20,904 bases of DNA from CAZCCV01 sp964497515. Lineage in GTDB: Bacteria > Armatimonadota > UBA5829 > DTLH01. Position numbers and translations under genes: made by a program. Positions 14,315-20,904 of the stretch are shown one piece after another; position 1 is the stretch's first letter; the number at the start of each line of letters is the position of its first letter. The notes under the pieces are model-generated. The model made no database searches. It had not been told where the DNA came from and worked only from the letters and a program-made list of their open reading frames with translations. The stretch covers positions 1 to 20,904 of the forward strand of contig CAZCCV010000037.1 in NCBI GenBank assembly GCA_964497515.1, in the 5' to 3' direction.

Positions 14315-15346
14315 CTATTCAATCTTGTGTTCTATTGCATAGACATCGGGTCCAAGCAGTCTCCACGACAGACCCAAATGCGAGATTGCCTGGTAGAGTG
14401 CATCCTCTGCAGTGCCGTTCGAAACGTCAACTGGCCTGGTCTTAGTGCGAATATCGCCATCAATCAGAATAGCTACACCATAAGTCGCGCTGATGTTCTT
14501 CATTGCAGTGTACACATCAGTGCTCTCAAGCATCATGTTCTGTCGACCCTCAGCATTGTTCGACGGCAACTGAGTTGGCACAAATATCGCTTCAGAAAAA
14601 TCTCTGCCTTTGTGCTTCCACTCGGCAAGCATTCCCATAACCGCTTTCGGATCGGTGTCTCGCCAGACAAATGAGACCACTTGTCCCCTAGAGTCAACTC
14701 TACCATCAAACAGCGACTGATTGTTTCTCACAAGTCCATTTATTCCAATTGCGATATGAGCCGGATCAAGCACGAAGACTTTGACATCCTGCGATACTAC
14801 ACCGTCTGGTCTCAAAACCAATTGGAAGACATTTGTACCATCGGTAGAACTGCTGGTGCCCAGTTCAAACTTCAGTCCGCTGTGTTGCCATATTTCTCCT
14901 ATGTGCATTGCATTGTTCGGTTCTGCCTGTGTCGTAACCGGTTCGGTCATTGCAGGCTTTCCAACAAGGAATGCACCTATCTCGTAACGGAGCGGAGTCT
15001 GGAATACAGTGATGGCCAACACGGCAGCAGTAGCTGCAGCGGCATAGGCTCTAGCTGGAATCCTAGACAAGAATAGACTGTTCCACACCTGCTGCCACTT
15101 CGGCTGTCTTCGTTTCTCTGCCTCCTGTTGCAATCTGACTTTCATCACAGCATCCCAGGCAAAACCTGGGGGAGGCATAACCTCTGGCAGGGTTTCCAGC
15201 ATATTCCACGTAGCTTTGAATGCATTGTATTCACAAGTACACGAAGGACACTCGGCAATATGCTGATCGAACGCCACAGCCATTGGGCGCTCTAGAAGCC
15301 CTTCAAGGTGGTCAGAAAATATTTCTCGCGCTTTTTCGCACTTCAT
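14315..15346 (-). CDS. Membrane anti-sigma factor with C-terminal STN-like domain
   Basis: This 343-residue protein starts with a zinc-binding anti-sigma (zf-HC2) domain: C3 and H29xxxC33xxC36. A transmembrane segment follows at about 100-116. The outer part has a middle region with no family I recognise. Its C-terminus (about 273-340) resembles the secretin/TonB short N-terminal (STN) domain: alternating beta strands, TYGVAILIDGDI, then DVSNGTAEDALYQAISHLGLSW. Anti-sigma factors of this class hold an ECF sigma factor at the membrane until a signal destroys or alters them. ATG 15346 is preferred over GTG 15361 because zf-HC2 proteins normally begin with MxCxxAR, and AGGTGGAG lies 9 bases upstream. 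The cognate sigma factor is the gene just upstream. Confidence 0.8.
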   Translation of the reverse strand: MKCEKAREIFSDHLEGLLERPMAVAFDQHIAECPSCTCEYNAFKATWNMLETLPEVMPPPGFAWDAVMKVRLQQEAEKRRQPKWQQVWNSLFLSRIPARAYAAAATAAVLAITVFQTPLRYEIGAFLVGKPAMTEPVTTQAEPNNAMHIGEIWQHSGLKFELGTSSSTDGTNVFQLVLRPDGVVSQDVKVFVLDPAHIAIGINGLVRNNQSLFDGRVDSRGQVVSFVWRDTDPKAVMGMLAEWKHKGRDFSEAIFVPTQLPSNNAEGRQNMMLESTDVYTAMKNISATYGVAILIDGDIRTKTRPVDVSNGTAEDALYQAISHLGLSWRLLGPDVYAIEHKIE

Positions 15347-15400
15347 CAAAAATTGCTCCACCTGTTCCTACAGGTATTTGGCACGTATTAGACAGCTTTA

Positions 15401-15428
15401 CGCAGACCGCCGTTACTGCCTGCGTTCC
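15401..15428 (-). promoter_or_regulatory. Possible ECF-type promoter and inverted repeat between sigma and anti-sigma genes
   Basis: On the minus strand GGAAC (15428-15424) is followed after 17 bases by TCTG (15406-15403), resembling sigma-E promoters. ACGCAG (15425-15420 on the minus strand) and CTGCGT form a 6-bp inverted repeat around it. This could give extra, autoregulated anti-sigma expression, or be a hairpin. Evidence is weak. Confidence 0.25.
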
Positions 15429-15463
15429 CTTTACAATCTCGCTTTCCTACTACGTAGACGCCA

Positions 15464-16063
15464 TTATATGTTGAAAAGTTCCCGCAGGGGTTCCAGTTTT
15501 TCTCTTAATGCCAGTCTGGCTCGGTTTAGCCTTGATTTGACCGTCCCAACTGGCAAGTCCATTATCTGTGCAATCTCTTCGTAAGACTTGTTTTGAGTGT
15601 GAAACAGAATCACCATAGCTCTCTGATAGTCCGGCAGCTCTTGAATCGCCTGCTGCAGAATATCATCGCGCTCCCCCATCTCGACTACGACATCCGGGGT
15701 GGGGCCGTCATCTTCTACTTGCCTTGTTACGTAGCTTTCTTCAAGTTCAATATAATCTTCTAAGGAACTATGAAGGTGCGACTTCTGCCTTTTTCGTTCG
15801 TCAAGATAGACGTTCGTCACTATACGATAGAGCCAAGTGGTGAAATTGGCCTCTCCTCTGAAGGTGCCAATAGAGTTGAATACGCGGATAAACGCTTCTT
15901 GTGCCACATCGTTTGCGTCGTCATAGTTTCCCGACATTCTGTAGGCGAAGTTAAAGACGCGTTTTTCGAAGCGTTGCACCAGTTCGTTAAACGCAGCTAT
16001 GTCTCCCTGTTTGCATCTAGCTACCAGGGCATTATCCAAGCTCTTGTCCGTAAGATCGGTCAT
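15464..16063 (-). CDS. ECF-family RNA polymerase sigma factor
   Basis: A 199-residue sigma-70 group 4 factor that directs RNA polymerase to stress or envelope promoters. Region 2 (about 24-94) shows FAYRMSGNYDDANDVAQEAFIRVF and the -10-recognition part TFRGEANFTTWLYRIVTNVYLDERKR. Region 4 (about 135-190) shows LPDYQRAMVILFHTQNKSYEEIAQIMDLPVGTVKSRLNRAR, with the helix-turn-helix that reads the -35. An acidic linker (101-132) separates them. No Shine-Dalgarno is visible before ATG 16063. The anti-sigma gene follows after 117 bases and DUF4446 precedes by 48 bases, so all three are probably read from the promoter near 16643. Confidence 0.93.
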   Translation of the reverse strand: MTDLTDKSLDNALVARCKQGDIAAFNELVQRFEKRVFNFAYRMSGNYDDANDVAQEAFIRVFNSIGTFRGEANFTTWLYRIVTNVYLDERKRQKSHLHSSLEDYIELEESYVTRQVEDDGPTPDVVVEMGERDDILQQAIQELPDYQRAMVILFHTQNKSYEEIAQIMDLPVGTVKSRLNRARLALREKLEPLRELFNI

Positions 16064-16111
16064 TGATAATTATTGTGATGAAGTGGGCACGAGTGCAATA
16101 AGAAAGAGCAA

Positions 16112-16618
16112 CTACGAAGCGCTTTCGGCTTTACGTATGGCCTCTTTCTCCTCGTCGGAAAGGGTATGCTCCGATCGCCCGCCGGATATCTCTTTGGCAT
16201 ATACCCTGCAGTCATCTCTGCCATAGATATTGCTTACGACAACCCCATTCATGTCTCTGTCTAGGATTGCAAGTGCAAAGCTCTGTTCTCCACCGATATC
16301 TGGGAAAGCGTCAAATCGAGCAAGCCCTATCCTTTGAGCGCATCTAGACAGGCTTTTGTCTAATACGGAGCTGTCATTCTGCAGTACAGCGATCGATCCT
16401 TCGGAAGCCCCCAGTCGTTTATCCAGCTCAGCCGTCTCTCCAACAGGTGATTCAGCCACCGCCTTCATGGCGGTTCTGCATATTCTTGTAGTTCTACCTA
16501 GTTTGACGAGAAGGCATAGGTTGATAAGCAGAATACATACTACTATAGCAGAGAGAATCAAAAGAAAATGCGGCTCGTAATGCTGTACTAAGCCGAAAAT
16601 GGTATCAATCCAAGTCAT
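16112..16618 (-). CDS. DUF4446 family protein
   Basis: A 168-residue protein with one transmembrane segment (about 18-38), a short coiled-coil-like stretch and a C-terminal domain matching DUF4446. The conserved pattern is RIGLARFDAFPDIGGEQSF, ALAILD, NGVVVSNIYGRDDCRVYAK and LSDEEKEAI. Function is unknown. In Firmicutes the gene often lies near parB/spo0J, but no chromosome-partition gene is next to it here. It is the first gene after a good extended -10 promoter and precedes the ECF sigma gene, so co-transcription is likely. Confidence 0.8.
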   Translation of the reverse strand: MTWIDTIFGLVQHYEPHFLLILSAIVVCILLINLCLLVKLGRTTRICRTAMKAVAESPVGETAELDKRLGASEGSIAVLQNDSSVLDKSLSRCAQRIGLARFDAFPDIGGEQSFALAILDRDMNGVVVSNIYGRDDCRVYAKEISGGRSEHTLSDEEKEAIRKAESAS

Positions 16619-16642
16619 TCAGCCTTGCCCTCCATGGACTGC

Positions 16643-16671
16643 ATTATAGCACAGTAGAGTACGTTGGGGAA
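16643..16671 (-). promoter_or_regulatory. Promoter of DUF4446-sigma-anti-sigma genes
   Basis: On the minus strand a consensus TATAAT (16648-16643) is preceded by TGC (extended -10). The -35 is poor (TTCCCC, 16671-16666, 17-base spacer). The predicted start is about 16636, with GGAGGG before the ATG at 16618. Confidence 0.55.
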
Positions 16672-16745
16672 TACACTAGAAGGTTCTAAGGGCACGCGAA
16701 GTGGAGCATAAAATGTGGAAGCTCTCACGCGGTTGTGACCTGAAG

Positions 16746-16806
16746 AAACATCTTATTTGTGGCGGAATGTGCCGAACAGTTGGCATTCTTTGGTGTTGAG
16801 ATGTTT
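16746..16806. other. Nested inverted repeat with RNA-like fold
   Basis: AAACATCT (16746-16753) pairs with AGATGTTT (16799-16806), extended by two more pairs inward. Inside, GAAT (16765-16768) pairs with ATTC (16785-16788) and GCC (16771-16773) with GGC (16782-16784), separated by a 2-base bulge and closing an 8-base loop. It lies just past the stop of the 83-residue gene on the minus strand and may be its 3' structure. No T run is present. Confidence 0.3.
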
Positions 16807-16808
16807 GC

Positions 16809-17060
16809 TTAAGAGTATGATTCTTTGCCGTGCGGTTCTTCAGGTTCATTGGGATCAGTGCCTGGTTCTGTCCAGGTTCCGATAGGTCCAACATATATGC
16901 TGCCGGTCATAGTCTTTACGCGGTATCGCATTGGATCAAGATCCTCGAGTTTTTCGACACTTGCCAAATGTGAGGTCTGGCATTTTCTACCGCGGAAGAT
17001 GACTTCTGCGGGTTCGAATAGTCTCGGTGTTTCAAGAAAGATTGCTTCCCATTCGATCAA
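16809..17060 (-). CDS. Small hypothetical protein (83 aa)
   Basis: I do not recognise this protein. It starts with TTG at 17060, with a good ribosome site GAGGTG (17073-17068) 7 bases upstream, which is the main argument that it is real. It has no signal peptide, membrane segment or cysteine pattern. It is rich in Glu and Pro, with a mixed beta-like core (MRYRVKTMTGSIYVGPIGTW) and an acidic C-terminal tail (TDPNEPEEPHGKE). It lies between the DUF4446 promoter and ssrA and is divergent from ssrA. It might instead be a chance frame in an intergenic region. Confidence 0.45.
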   Translation of the reverse strand: MIEWEAIFLETPRLFEPAEVIFRGRKCQTSHLASVEKLEDLDPMRYRVKTMTGSIYVGPIGTWTEPGTDPNEPEEPHGKESYS

Positions 17061-17138
17061 CGTTATTCACCTCAGTTGGGATTATCTCGTTAGGACTAAG
17101 TTGGTTATTCCGTACTATAAGCCATTTACTCTTTGCGG

Positions 17139-17153
17139 ATTCTCGCCGAGAAT
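17139..17153. promoter_or_regulatory. Perfect palindrome abutting the ssrA -35
   Basis: ATTCTCG (17139-17145), a central C, then CGAGAAT (17147-17153). The last base is the first of the ssrA -35 (TTGAAT, 17153-17158). Its position between divergent transcripts suggests an operator. No known regulator motif is matched. Confidence 0.35.
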
Positions 17154-17182
17154 TGAATAGGAGCGGAGTTTTGAGGTATAAT
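17153..17182 (+). promoter_or_regulatory. Promoter of ssrA
   Basis: TTGAAT (17153-17158), an 18-base spacer and a consensus TATAAT (17177-17182). The start is predicted near 17189, giving a precursor with about 19 extra 5' bases to be cut by RNase P at 17208. Confidence 0.7.
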
Positions 17183-17207
17183 ATGAATGCGTAGAAGCGA
17201 ATAGCGT

Positions 17208-17558
17208 GGGGGCGAATGGAGTCGACAGGGAAGTAGCGGCTCTGGTTGCGCGCCGAGGAGCCGCTGGCCTCGTAAAAAGCGGCAAGCCTATAAACGGCAC
17301 AAACAGTTACGCACTCGCTGCTTAATTAAGTAGCGCATCCGCCCGGTCTAATCCGACGTGGCCGGTAGCGGGTGTTATTAGAGTCGGATTGCTCATCCCT
17401 ATAGGCTCGTAACGGGGATAGGACACAGTACGAGCTGGCGTGAGCAGGAACCCAGCCTGTAGGGGTTCGCTCAGCGAGATTCAAAATACAGGACACGCGC
17501 GTAGAAGCCTTTGTCAGCTCTTCTTTGGACCCGGGTTCGAGTCCCGGCGCCTCCACCA
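17208..17558 (+). ncRNA. ssrA: Transfer-messenger RNA (tmRNA)
   Basis: tmRNA rescues stalled ribosomes by trans-translation with SmpB, tagging the nascent chain for proteolysis. The tRNA-like part is complete. The acceptor stem is GGGGGCG (17208-17214) with CGCCTCC (17548-17554) including one G-U pair, then discriminator A and an encoded CCA (17556-17558). The T arm is CCGGG-TTCGAGT-CCCGG (17531-17547). The 5' region carries the conserved AGTCGACAGG. The tag frame appears to be GGC ACA AAC AGT TAC GCA CTC GCT GCT TAA (17296-17325), giving GTNSYALAA. This is very like the nine-residue GNQNYALAA of Deinococcus and ends in the LAA degron. The resume codon (GGC) is inferred from that likeness. 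The GC-rich mobile region begins downstream of its 3' end. Confidence 0.95.
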
Positions 17559-17590
17559 AACAACCGAATACAAAGTTTCTCTCTACCAAG

Positions 17591-17628
17591 AGCGCCGAGG
17601 ATGTGAGTCCCGGCGCTTTCGGCGTTTT
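17591..17628 (+). terminator. Probable ssrA terminator
   Basis: AGCGCCG (17591-17597) pairs with CGGCGCT (17611-17617) around a 13-base loop. An alternative pairing CGCCGA/TCGGCG (17593-17598 with 17619-17624) is followed by TTTT (17625-17628). The 3' arm repeats 12 bases of the tmRNA T-arm region (GAGTCCCGGCGC). Confidence 0.5.
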
Positions 17629-17757
17629 ACGCGTGGAATTCGTGCTCAATGATGGTGTCCGAGCCGTTTCCAATCACCCTATCCTTTGGACTGGCTTCAC
17701 TGCCAAAATCACACATCAAGGACCAATTTTCTCTTATTCGGCAGGTTTTCTCTTTTT

Positions 17758-17794
17758 CCTTTGGACTTCTGCATTTAAGTCCAAAGGCCGTTTT
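17758..17794 (+). terminator. Second hairpin downstream of ssrA
   Basis: A perfect 11-bp stem, CCTTTGGACTT (17758-17768) with AAGTCCAAAGG (17777-17787), an 8-base loop and then CCGTTTT. The arm CCTTTGGACT also occurs once more at 17683-17692. The rest of 17629-17914 shows no gene I can support; open frames there lack ribosome sites and family likeness. Confidence 0.45.
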
Positions 17795-17914
17795 ACGCTC
17801 AGCTTTGGTACATTTCGCAACCATTCCGCGCTCACATGACTGGAGTAGCGCGTGTTACGCAGGACACTAATACCTTCGCAACCACATGGACAGCCATCAG
17901 GTCCAAGAGTTATC

Positions 17915-18337
17915 ATGGCGGTGTGTTCAAATGATGCGGTGAACTTACCTCTTTGGGAGTTTGGATCCAGGGTTATGCGACGGCGGGGAATGAAGAGAGA
18001 GCAGCGATTGCAGGCTGCTCGTGAATGGATATCGAAGTACACTGGGAAGGACATCGTCCGTGGATACCGCCGCTGGTTTGGCGTCGATAAGGTTTGCGCT
18101 CTGCTGGAATTGAAGATGTGCGGCTTGCCTATTTCGGAAGAGAGAATAGAAGCCGCTCGCAAGGACCGGGAGCGGCTTTCCATCGAAAGACGAGAACAAC
18201 GGGAAGTTCGCGCGCTGCAATCCGGCATTGATCAAGACGACAGCTTCACCGGCATTATCGGCTACACCTCCGGCGGAGCGCCATACGGTCTGACTTGGGA
18301 GGAGTGGGATCAGATAGAGCAGGAAGACGAAGGGTAA
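17915..18337 (+). CDS. Small mobile-element protein of unknown function (140 aa)
   Basis: I recognise a pattern shared by small proteins of phages and integrative elements, but no function. The core is REWISKYTGKDIVRGYRRWFGVDKVCALLELKMCG, then a charged helix (76-103) and the C-terminal GYTSGGAPYGLTWEEWDQIEQE. No signal peptide or membrane segment is present. The start is uncertain. ATG 17915 keeps a plausible N-terminus (SNDAVNLPLWEFGSRV), but no strong ribosome site is seen there. ATG 17975 and ATG 17990 are alternatives, and the frame is open to 17852. It lies between ssrA and the other element genes and reads toward the recombinase. Confidence 0.6.
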   Translation: MAVCSNDAVNLPLWEFGSRVMRRRGMKREQRLQAAREWISKYTGKDIVRGYRRWFGVDKVCALLELKMCGLPISEERIEAARKDRERLSIERREQREVRALQSGIDQDDSFTGIIGYTSGGAPYGLTWEEWDQIEQEDEG

Positions 18338-18492
18338 GGCAACGTCAGAGCATCCCCAGTTCCCTCTGCTGCCGTTTCCAAATTGGAGGTGGCTATTTCG
18401 TGGAGAGGAAGCAGCGGCTATAGATTGCTCCTGAGTGGAACTGATACCGGTGTGTGCCTCGATAGGACAATCGGATTAGGAAAAGACGAGAA

Positions 18493-18954
18493 ATGAGCAA
18501 GAAGAAGCAACCATATGCAACAAAATGGCAGACATCGGAAGGTGATACATTCCAGATCGTCGAGACAGCGGCATTCATGGCAGTTAAGTATGATGCACGC
18601 ACGCCTGGCTTCGGAGTAAGCCAGATTATAAACGGACAGCAGTTGTGGCTCACCGAGGAAGAACTCGTCGAGGTATTCCAGAACGCCGCTGATGCAATGG
18701 AGCTTAAGCCCGTGAAAGACACATTCCGACCACGTCTTGATAAACAAACCAGGCAGCAACTACGCGAGGATATACTAGCCAAGCTGCCGAAAGCCTTCCC
18801 CGGTTGCCCTAAGTGTGGTGCGGCAATATCGACAGTGGACGCCGATCATCACAGACGCATTCAATGGAGTTGCGGGAGCTGGATGTGTGGGACGGCCTTT
18901 CACCAAGCAGGCGAATGCAGAGGCAATGCTCGTAACCCAGCAGCAGACAAATAA
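18493..18954 (+). CDS. Hypothetical zinc-ribbon protein (153 aa)
   Basis: I do not recognise the family. The N-terminal part (about 1-75) looks like a small alpha/beta domain (GDTFQIVETAAFMAVKYD, NGQQLWLTEEELVEVFQNA). The C-terminal part has a zinc-ribbon-like set: CPKC (105-108), C127, C132 and C142. The middle (76-100) is basic and helical. The ribosome site is weak (AGGAAAAG about 10 bases before the ATG). It follows the 140-residue gene on the same strand after 155 bases, in which I see nothing definite. It is probably cargo or an accessory gene of the mobile region. Confidence 0.55.
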   Translation: MSKKKQPYATKWQTSEGDTFQIVETAAFMAVKYDARTPGFGVSQIINGQQLWLTEEELVEVFQNAADAMELKPVKDTFRPRLDKQTRQQLREDILAKLPKAFPGCPKCGAAISTVDADHHRRIQWSCGSWMCGTAFHQAGECRGNARNPAADK

Positions 18955-18994
18955 ATGACGATGGCAGACGAAGATGCCACCATCTGCAGCATCT

Positions 18995-19009
18995 ACCAAG
19001 GTGCTTGGT
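18995..19009. terminator. Small hairpin between convergent element genes
   Basis: ACCAAG (18995-19000), loop GTG, CTTGGT (19004-19009): a perfect 6-bp stem. It lies in the 95-base gap between convergent genes and may act as a terminator, though no T run follows. Confidence 0.25.
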
Positions 19010-19049
19010 CAGTGTAATAGCTGCCCATCCAAATAGCCGAGAGAGCTAT

Positions 19050-19469
19050 CTACTGTGCTGGCTGAAATCCGAGTAGTCTTCTCTGCCTTTCCCAGTCTGA
19101 AGACAACTGCTTCGTCAATGTCGTCAGCGACAGTCCGCTCGGTTCCTCGCCCATCAGGATGGCTTCTACGATGTCCGGCGCAAGTAGCGTAAGCCGCAGC
19201 AGCCGGGCGGCGAATGAAACATCCAACCCTATCTCCCGCGCGAGGTCTGAGACCGACTCGAACTTCCCATCGTCGAGGAGCTTCTGCCATCTGTACGCCC
19301 GGGCAATCGCTATTACGAGAGCTTCCTGGTGAGACGCTCGCATGGGGCTATCCGACGCAAACGCCTGCGGCAGGACGACCTCCTTTCTGCCTCCTCGCTT
19401 CTTTAGTGTAAGAGGCACGTTGACCACTATGCCGCTGTCATCATTCTGCACTGTGGCTCCAGACATCAT
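19050..19469 (-). CDS. ParB/KorB-like helix-turn-helix protein paired with a serine recombinase
   Basis: The 139-residue protein starts with a basic N-terminal part (VPLTLKKRGGRKEVVLP) and has a region resembling the ParB/KorB DNA-binding helices: ARAYRWQKLLDDGKFESVSDLAREIGL, VSFAARLLRLTLLAPDIVEAIL (about 57-105). Such proteins are common directly downstream of large serine recombinases and are presumed accessory DNA-binding proteins; the exact role is not established. ATG 19469 overlaps the recombinase stop by four bases (ATGA), with AAGGAG 9 bases upstream. A TTG at 19478 is possible but sits against the ribosome site. Local GC is higher than in the chromosomal genes. Confidence 0.7.
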   Translation of the reverse strand: MMSGATVQNDDSGIVVNVPLTLKKRGGRKEVVLPQAFASDSPMRASHQEALVIAIARAYRWQKLLDDGKFESVSDLAREIGLDVSFAARLLRLTLLAPDIVEAILMGEEPSGLSLTTLTKQLSSDWERQRRLLGFQPAQ

Positions 19470-20904
19470 TCGGCGCAACTCCTTTCATGTTGGTCGGATA
19501 CGTCTCGGACCTCGCTTACGAGCGAATGCAGGCCGTTTCCCCTGATGCGGATGTTCATGCCGTCGGTGTTTACGGTCACGCGCTCGATAAGCAGGTGGAC
19601 AATCCGCGACTGCTCCAGTGGGAATAGCTCGTCCCAAACGGGATCGAGCCTGCGAAGACATTCGGCGACATCGCGCTCACTCACGAGCCTTGCCTGCATG
19701 CCCTCTATCTCTTCATCAACGTCTCTGAACCTGTGCTGGGTATCGACGAACTCCTCGTTCACCCGCCGTATCTCATTCGCGGCCTCGCTGTCGGCAGCGC
19801 CGGAGTCCATCAGTCTCTTAGCAGACTGCCTCAGTTCCTCAAGCCGTGACTCAAGCTCCGTTCTCTCGACACACAGACGTTCAATCTCCTCCGCTTCAAG
19901 CAGTCGAGTCGCCTGGTACGTCTGGGCTATTATCTCAGGAGATCTGAACATCGCCCGAAGCTGATGGATCACCGCACCCTCTATCTCTCCTGCAGGAACG
20001 GACTTCACAGGGCAGCTTGAATGCCCCGACTTGGCAGCACGTCCGCACGTGTAGTAGCAGTAGGTCTTCTGCGGACTTCCGGTAGATACCGGACTCATCG
20101 CCCTGTCGCATTCTCCGCACCGGATGATCCCTCGCAGCAGTGCCGGAGCTTTTGCCCTGGCATGCCTCGCGTGGCTTTGCGTGTTCTCCTCAATCACCAG
20201 ATGCGCCCGCCGCCACATCTCCGGGGTGACTATGGCTTCGTGTTCTCCGGGATATGTCTTGTCCTTATGGATCACCTCGCCGAGATAAGTGCGGTTATAG
20301 AGCACGCGGTAGATGTGCATTGTGCCCCAAGGTTTGCCCTCTCGGAAGACGCCGTTCTTCGTCATCCAGGACTTGGTCGTGATCCCCTTCTTGTTCAGCT
20401 CATTCATCACCATGAGAGGCGATCCCAACTCTGCGAACCTCTTGAAGATGTGTCGGACCAGTTTCGCCTCTTCCGGGTTCACGACCAGTCGATGCTTCTC
20501 GCTGTCCACATCATATCCAAGCGGCGGTGTTCCGCCGGTGAACTTGCCTTTACGTTTGGCTGCGGCGACCTTGTCGCGAATGCGCTCGCCTATGATCTCC
20601 CGTTCGAACTGCGCGAACGACAGCAATATATTGAGGGTGAGCCTGCCCATAGATGTCGTCGTGGAGAACGCCTGCGTGACAGAAACGAACGACACGCCGT
20701 TGCGGTCGAACGCTTCTATTATCTTTGCGAAGTCCAAGAGTGACCGCGAAAGCCGGTCGACCTTGTAGACGACCACGCAATCAATCCGCTTGTTCTCCAC
20801 ATCATCCATCAGTCGTTCGAGCGCCGGGCGTTCCATATTGCCGCCAGAGTAACCGCCGTCATCATATCGCTGCTGCAGCGCAGTCCAACCCTCGTGCTTC
20901 TGAC
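19466..20904 (-). CDS. Large serine recombinase, N-terminus cut by window edge
   Basis: The frame is open through the right edge, so 478 C-terminal residues are visible. The ATG at 20836 is internal: upstream codons continue the family sequence (YDDGGYSGGN before MERPALERL). The catalytic Ser lies outside the window. Visible parts are the rest of the resolvase domain (VVYKVDRLSRS, FSTTTSMGRLTLNILLSFAQFEREIIGERI), the Recombinase domain (TPPLGYDV..LVRHIFKRF), a zinc ribbon (IIRCGECDRAM..YYTCGR..SCP) and a coiled coil (about 110 residues before the end onward, LLEAEEIERLCVERTELESRLEEL). Such enzymes integrate and excise phages and conjugative elements in a directional way. The region is GC-rich compared with the chromosome to the left. 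It forms an overlapping pair with the ParB-like gene. Confidence 0.92.
   Translation of the reverse strand, partial: QKHEGWTALQQRYDDGGYSGGNMERPALERLMDDVENKRIDCVVVYKVDRLSRSLLDFAKIIEAFDRNGVSFVSVTQAFSTTTSMGRLTLNILLSFAQFEREIIGERIRDKVAAAKRKGKFTGGTPPLGYDVDSEKHRLVVNPEEAKLVRHIFKRFAELGSPLMVMNELNKKGITTKSWMTKNGVFREGKPWGTMHIYRVLYNRTYLGEVIHKDKTYPGEHEAIVTPEMWRRAHLVIEENTQSHARHARAKAPALLRGIIRCGECDRAMSPVSTGSPQKTYCYYTCGRAAKSGHSSCPVKSVPAGEIEGAVIHQLRAMFRSPEIIAQTYQATRLLEAEEIERLCVERTELESRLEELRQSAKRLMDSGAADSEAANEIRRVNEEFVDTQHRFRDVDEEIEGMQARLVSERDVAECLRRLDPVWDELFPLEQSRIVHLLIERVTVNTDGMNIRIRGNGLHSLVSEVRDVSDQHERSCAE

Noticed and set aside
16115..16128. A second cre-like site (GAAAGCGCTTCG) before the sigma gene
   Set aside because: It consists of sense codons and the stop of the DUF4446 gene (AESAS-stop), and no sugar gene follows.
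17525..17839. Open frame of 104 codons overlapping the ssrA 3' end
   Set aside because: It starts inside the tmRNA, has no ribosome site and crosses two hairpins.
1..20904. CRISPR arrays, rRNA and ordinary tRNA genes
   Set aside because: No regularly spaced repeats, rRNA segments or complete tRNA cloverleafs were seen apart from the tRNA-like part of tmRNA.

Overview
The window reads as a bacterial chromosome segment of moderate GC, joined at its right end to a visibly more GC-rich mobile region. The xerC-hslV-hslU order, a PurO-type IMP cyclohydrolase, a DUF4446 protein, an ECF sigma/anti-sigma pair and a tmRNA tag ending in YALAA (close to Deinococcus-Thermus tags) suggest a deep-branching terrabacterial lineage such as Armatimonadota or Chloroflexota. 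This placement is tentative. The genetic code is standard, since several genes end in TGA. That makes one in-frame TGA, discussed below, significant.

Layout: 107-3007 (+) xerC-hslV-hslU, overlapping or tightly spaced. 3070-3675 (-) purO, converging on hslU through a shared hairpin. 3976-4764 (+) a fused STAS/HATPase partner-switch protein. 4867-8568 (-) a two-gene operon, a divergent GH65 phosphorylase-like enzyme and a HAD phosphatase/mutase-like protein with a very large insertion, behind a promoter that overlaps a LacI-family-type operator. 8902-10212 (+) a membrane-anchored tetraheme cytochrome fused to a degenerate UshA-fold domain. 10239-14149 (-) a four-gene membrane/ATPase operon (RING-like membrane protein, DUF4129, DUF4350, MoxR). 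14315-16618 (-) DUF4446, an ECF sigma factor and its membrane anti-sigma factor, which carries an STN-like domain. 16809-17060 (-) a small unknown protein. 17208-17558 (+) ssrA (tmRNA). 17559-20904 is a mobile-element-like region with two small element proteins, a ParB-like accessory protein and a large serine recombinase cut by the window edge.

The strongest finding is in the cytochrome gene. The reading frame runs from ATG 8902 to TAA 10212 with a single TGA at codon 56. That TGA stands where this family has the second Cys of a conserved Cys-Gly-Cys motif. It is followed at once by a textbook bacterial SECIS hairpin: a GGUCU apical loop exactly 18 nt after the UGA, the same spacing as in E. 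coli fdhF, a bulged U, and a closing GTGGC/GCCAC stem. I interpret the gene as a selenocysteine-containing multiheme cytochrome (CGU motif). An automatic annotation would start it at 9235 and lose the signal anchor, the Sec residue and the whole N-terminal domain.

Functional links: HslV and HslU form one protease. The GH65 and HAD proteins probably act in succession on an alpha-glucoside and beta-glucose 1-phosphate, under sugar-responsive control. The sigma/anti-sigma pair forms an envelope-sensing circuit. The MoxR operon resembles the MoxR-DUF58-DUF4129 modules but lacks DUF58 here.
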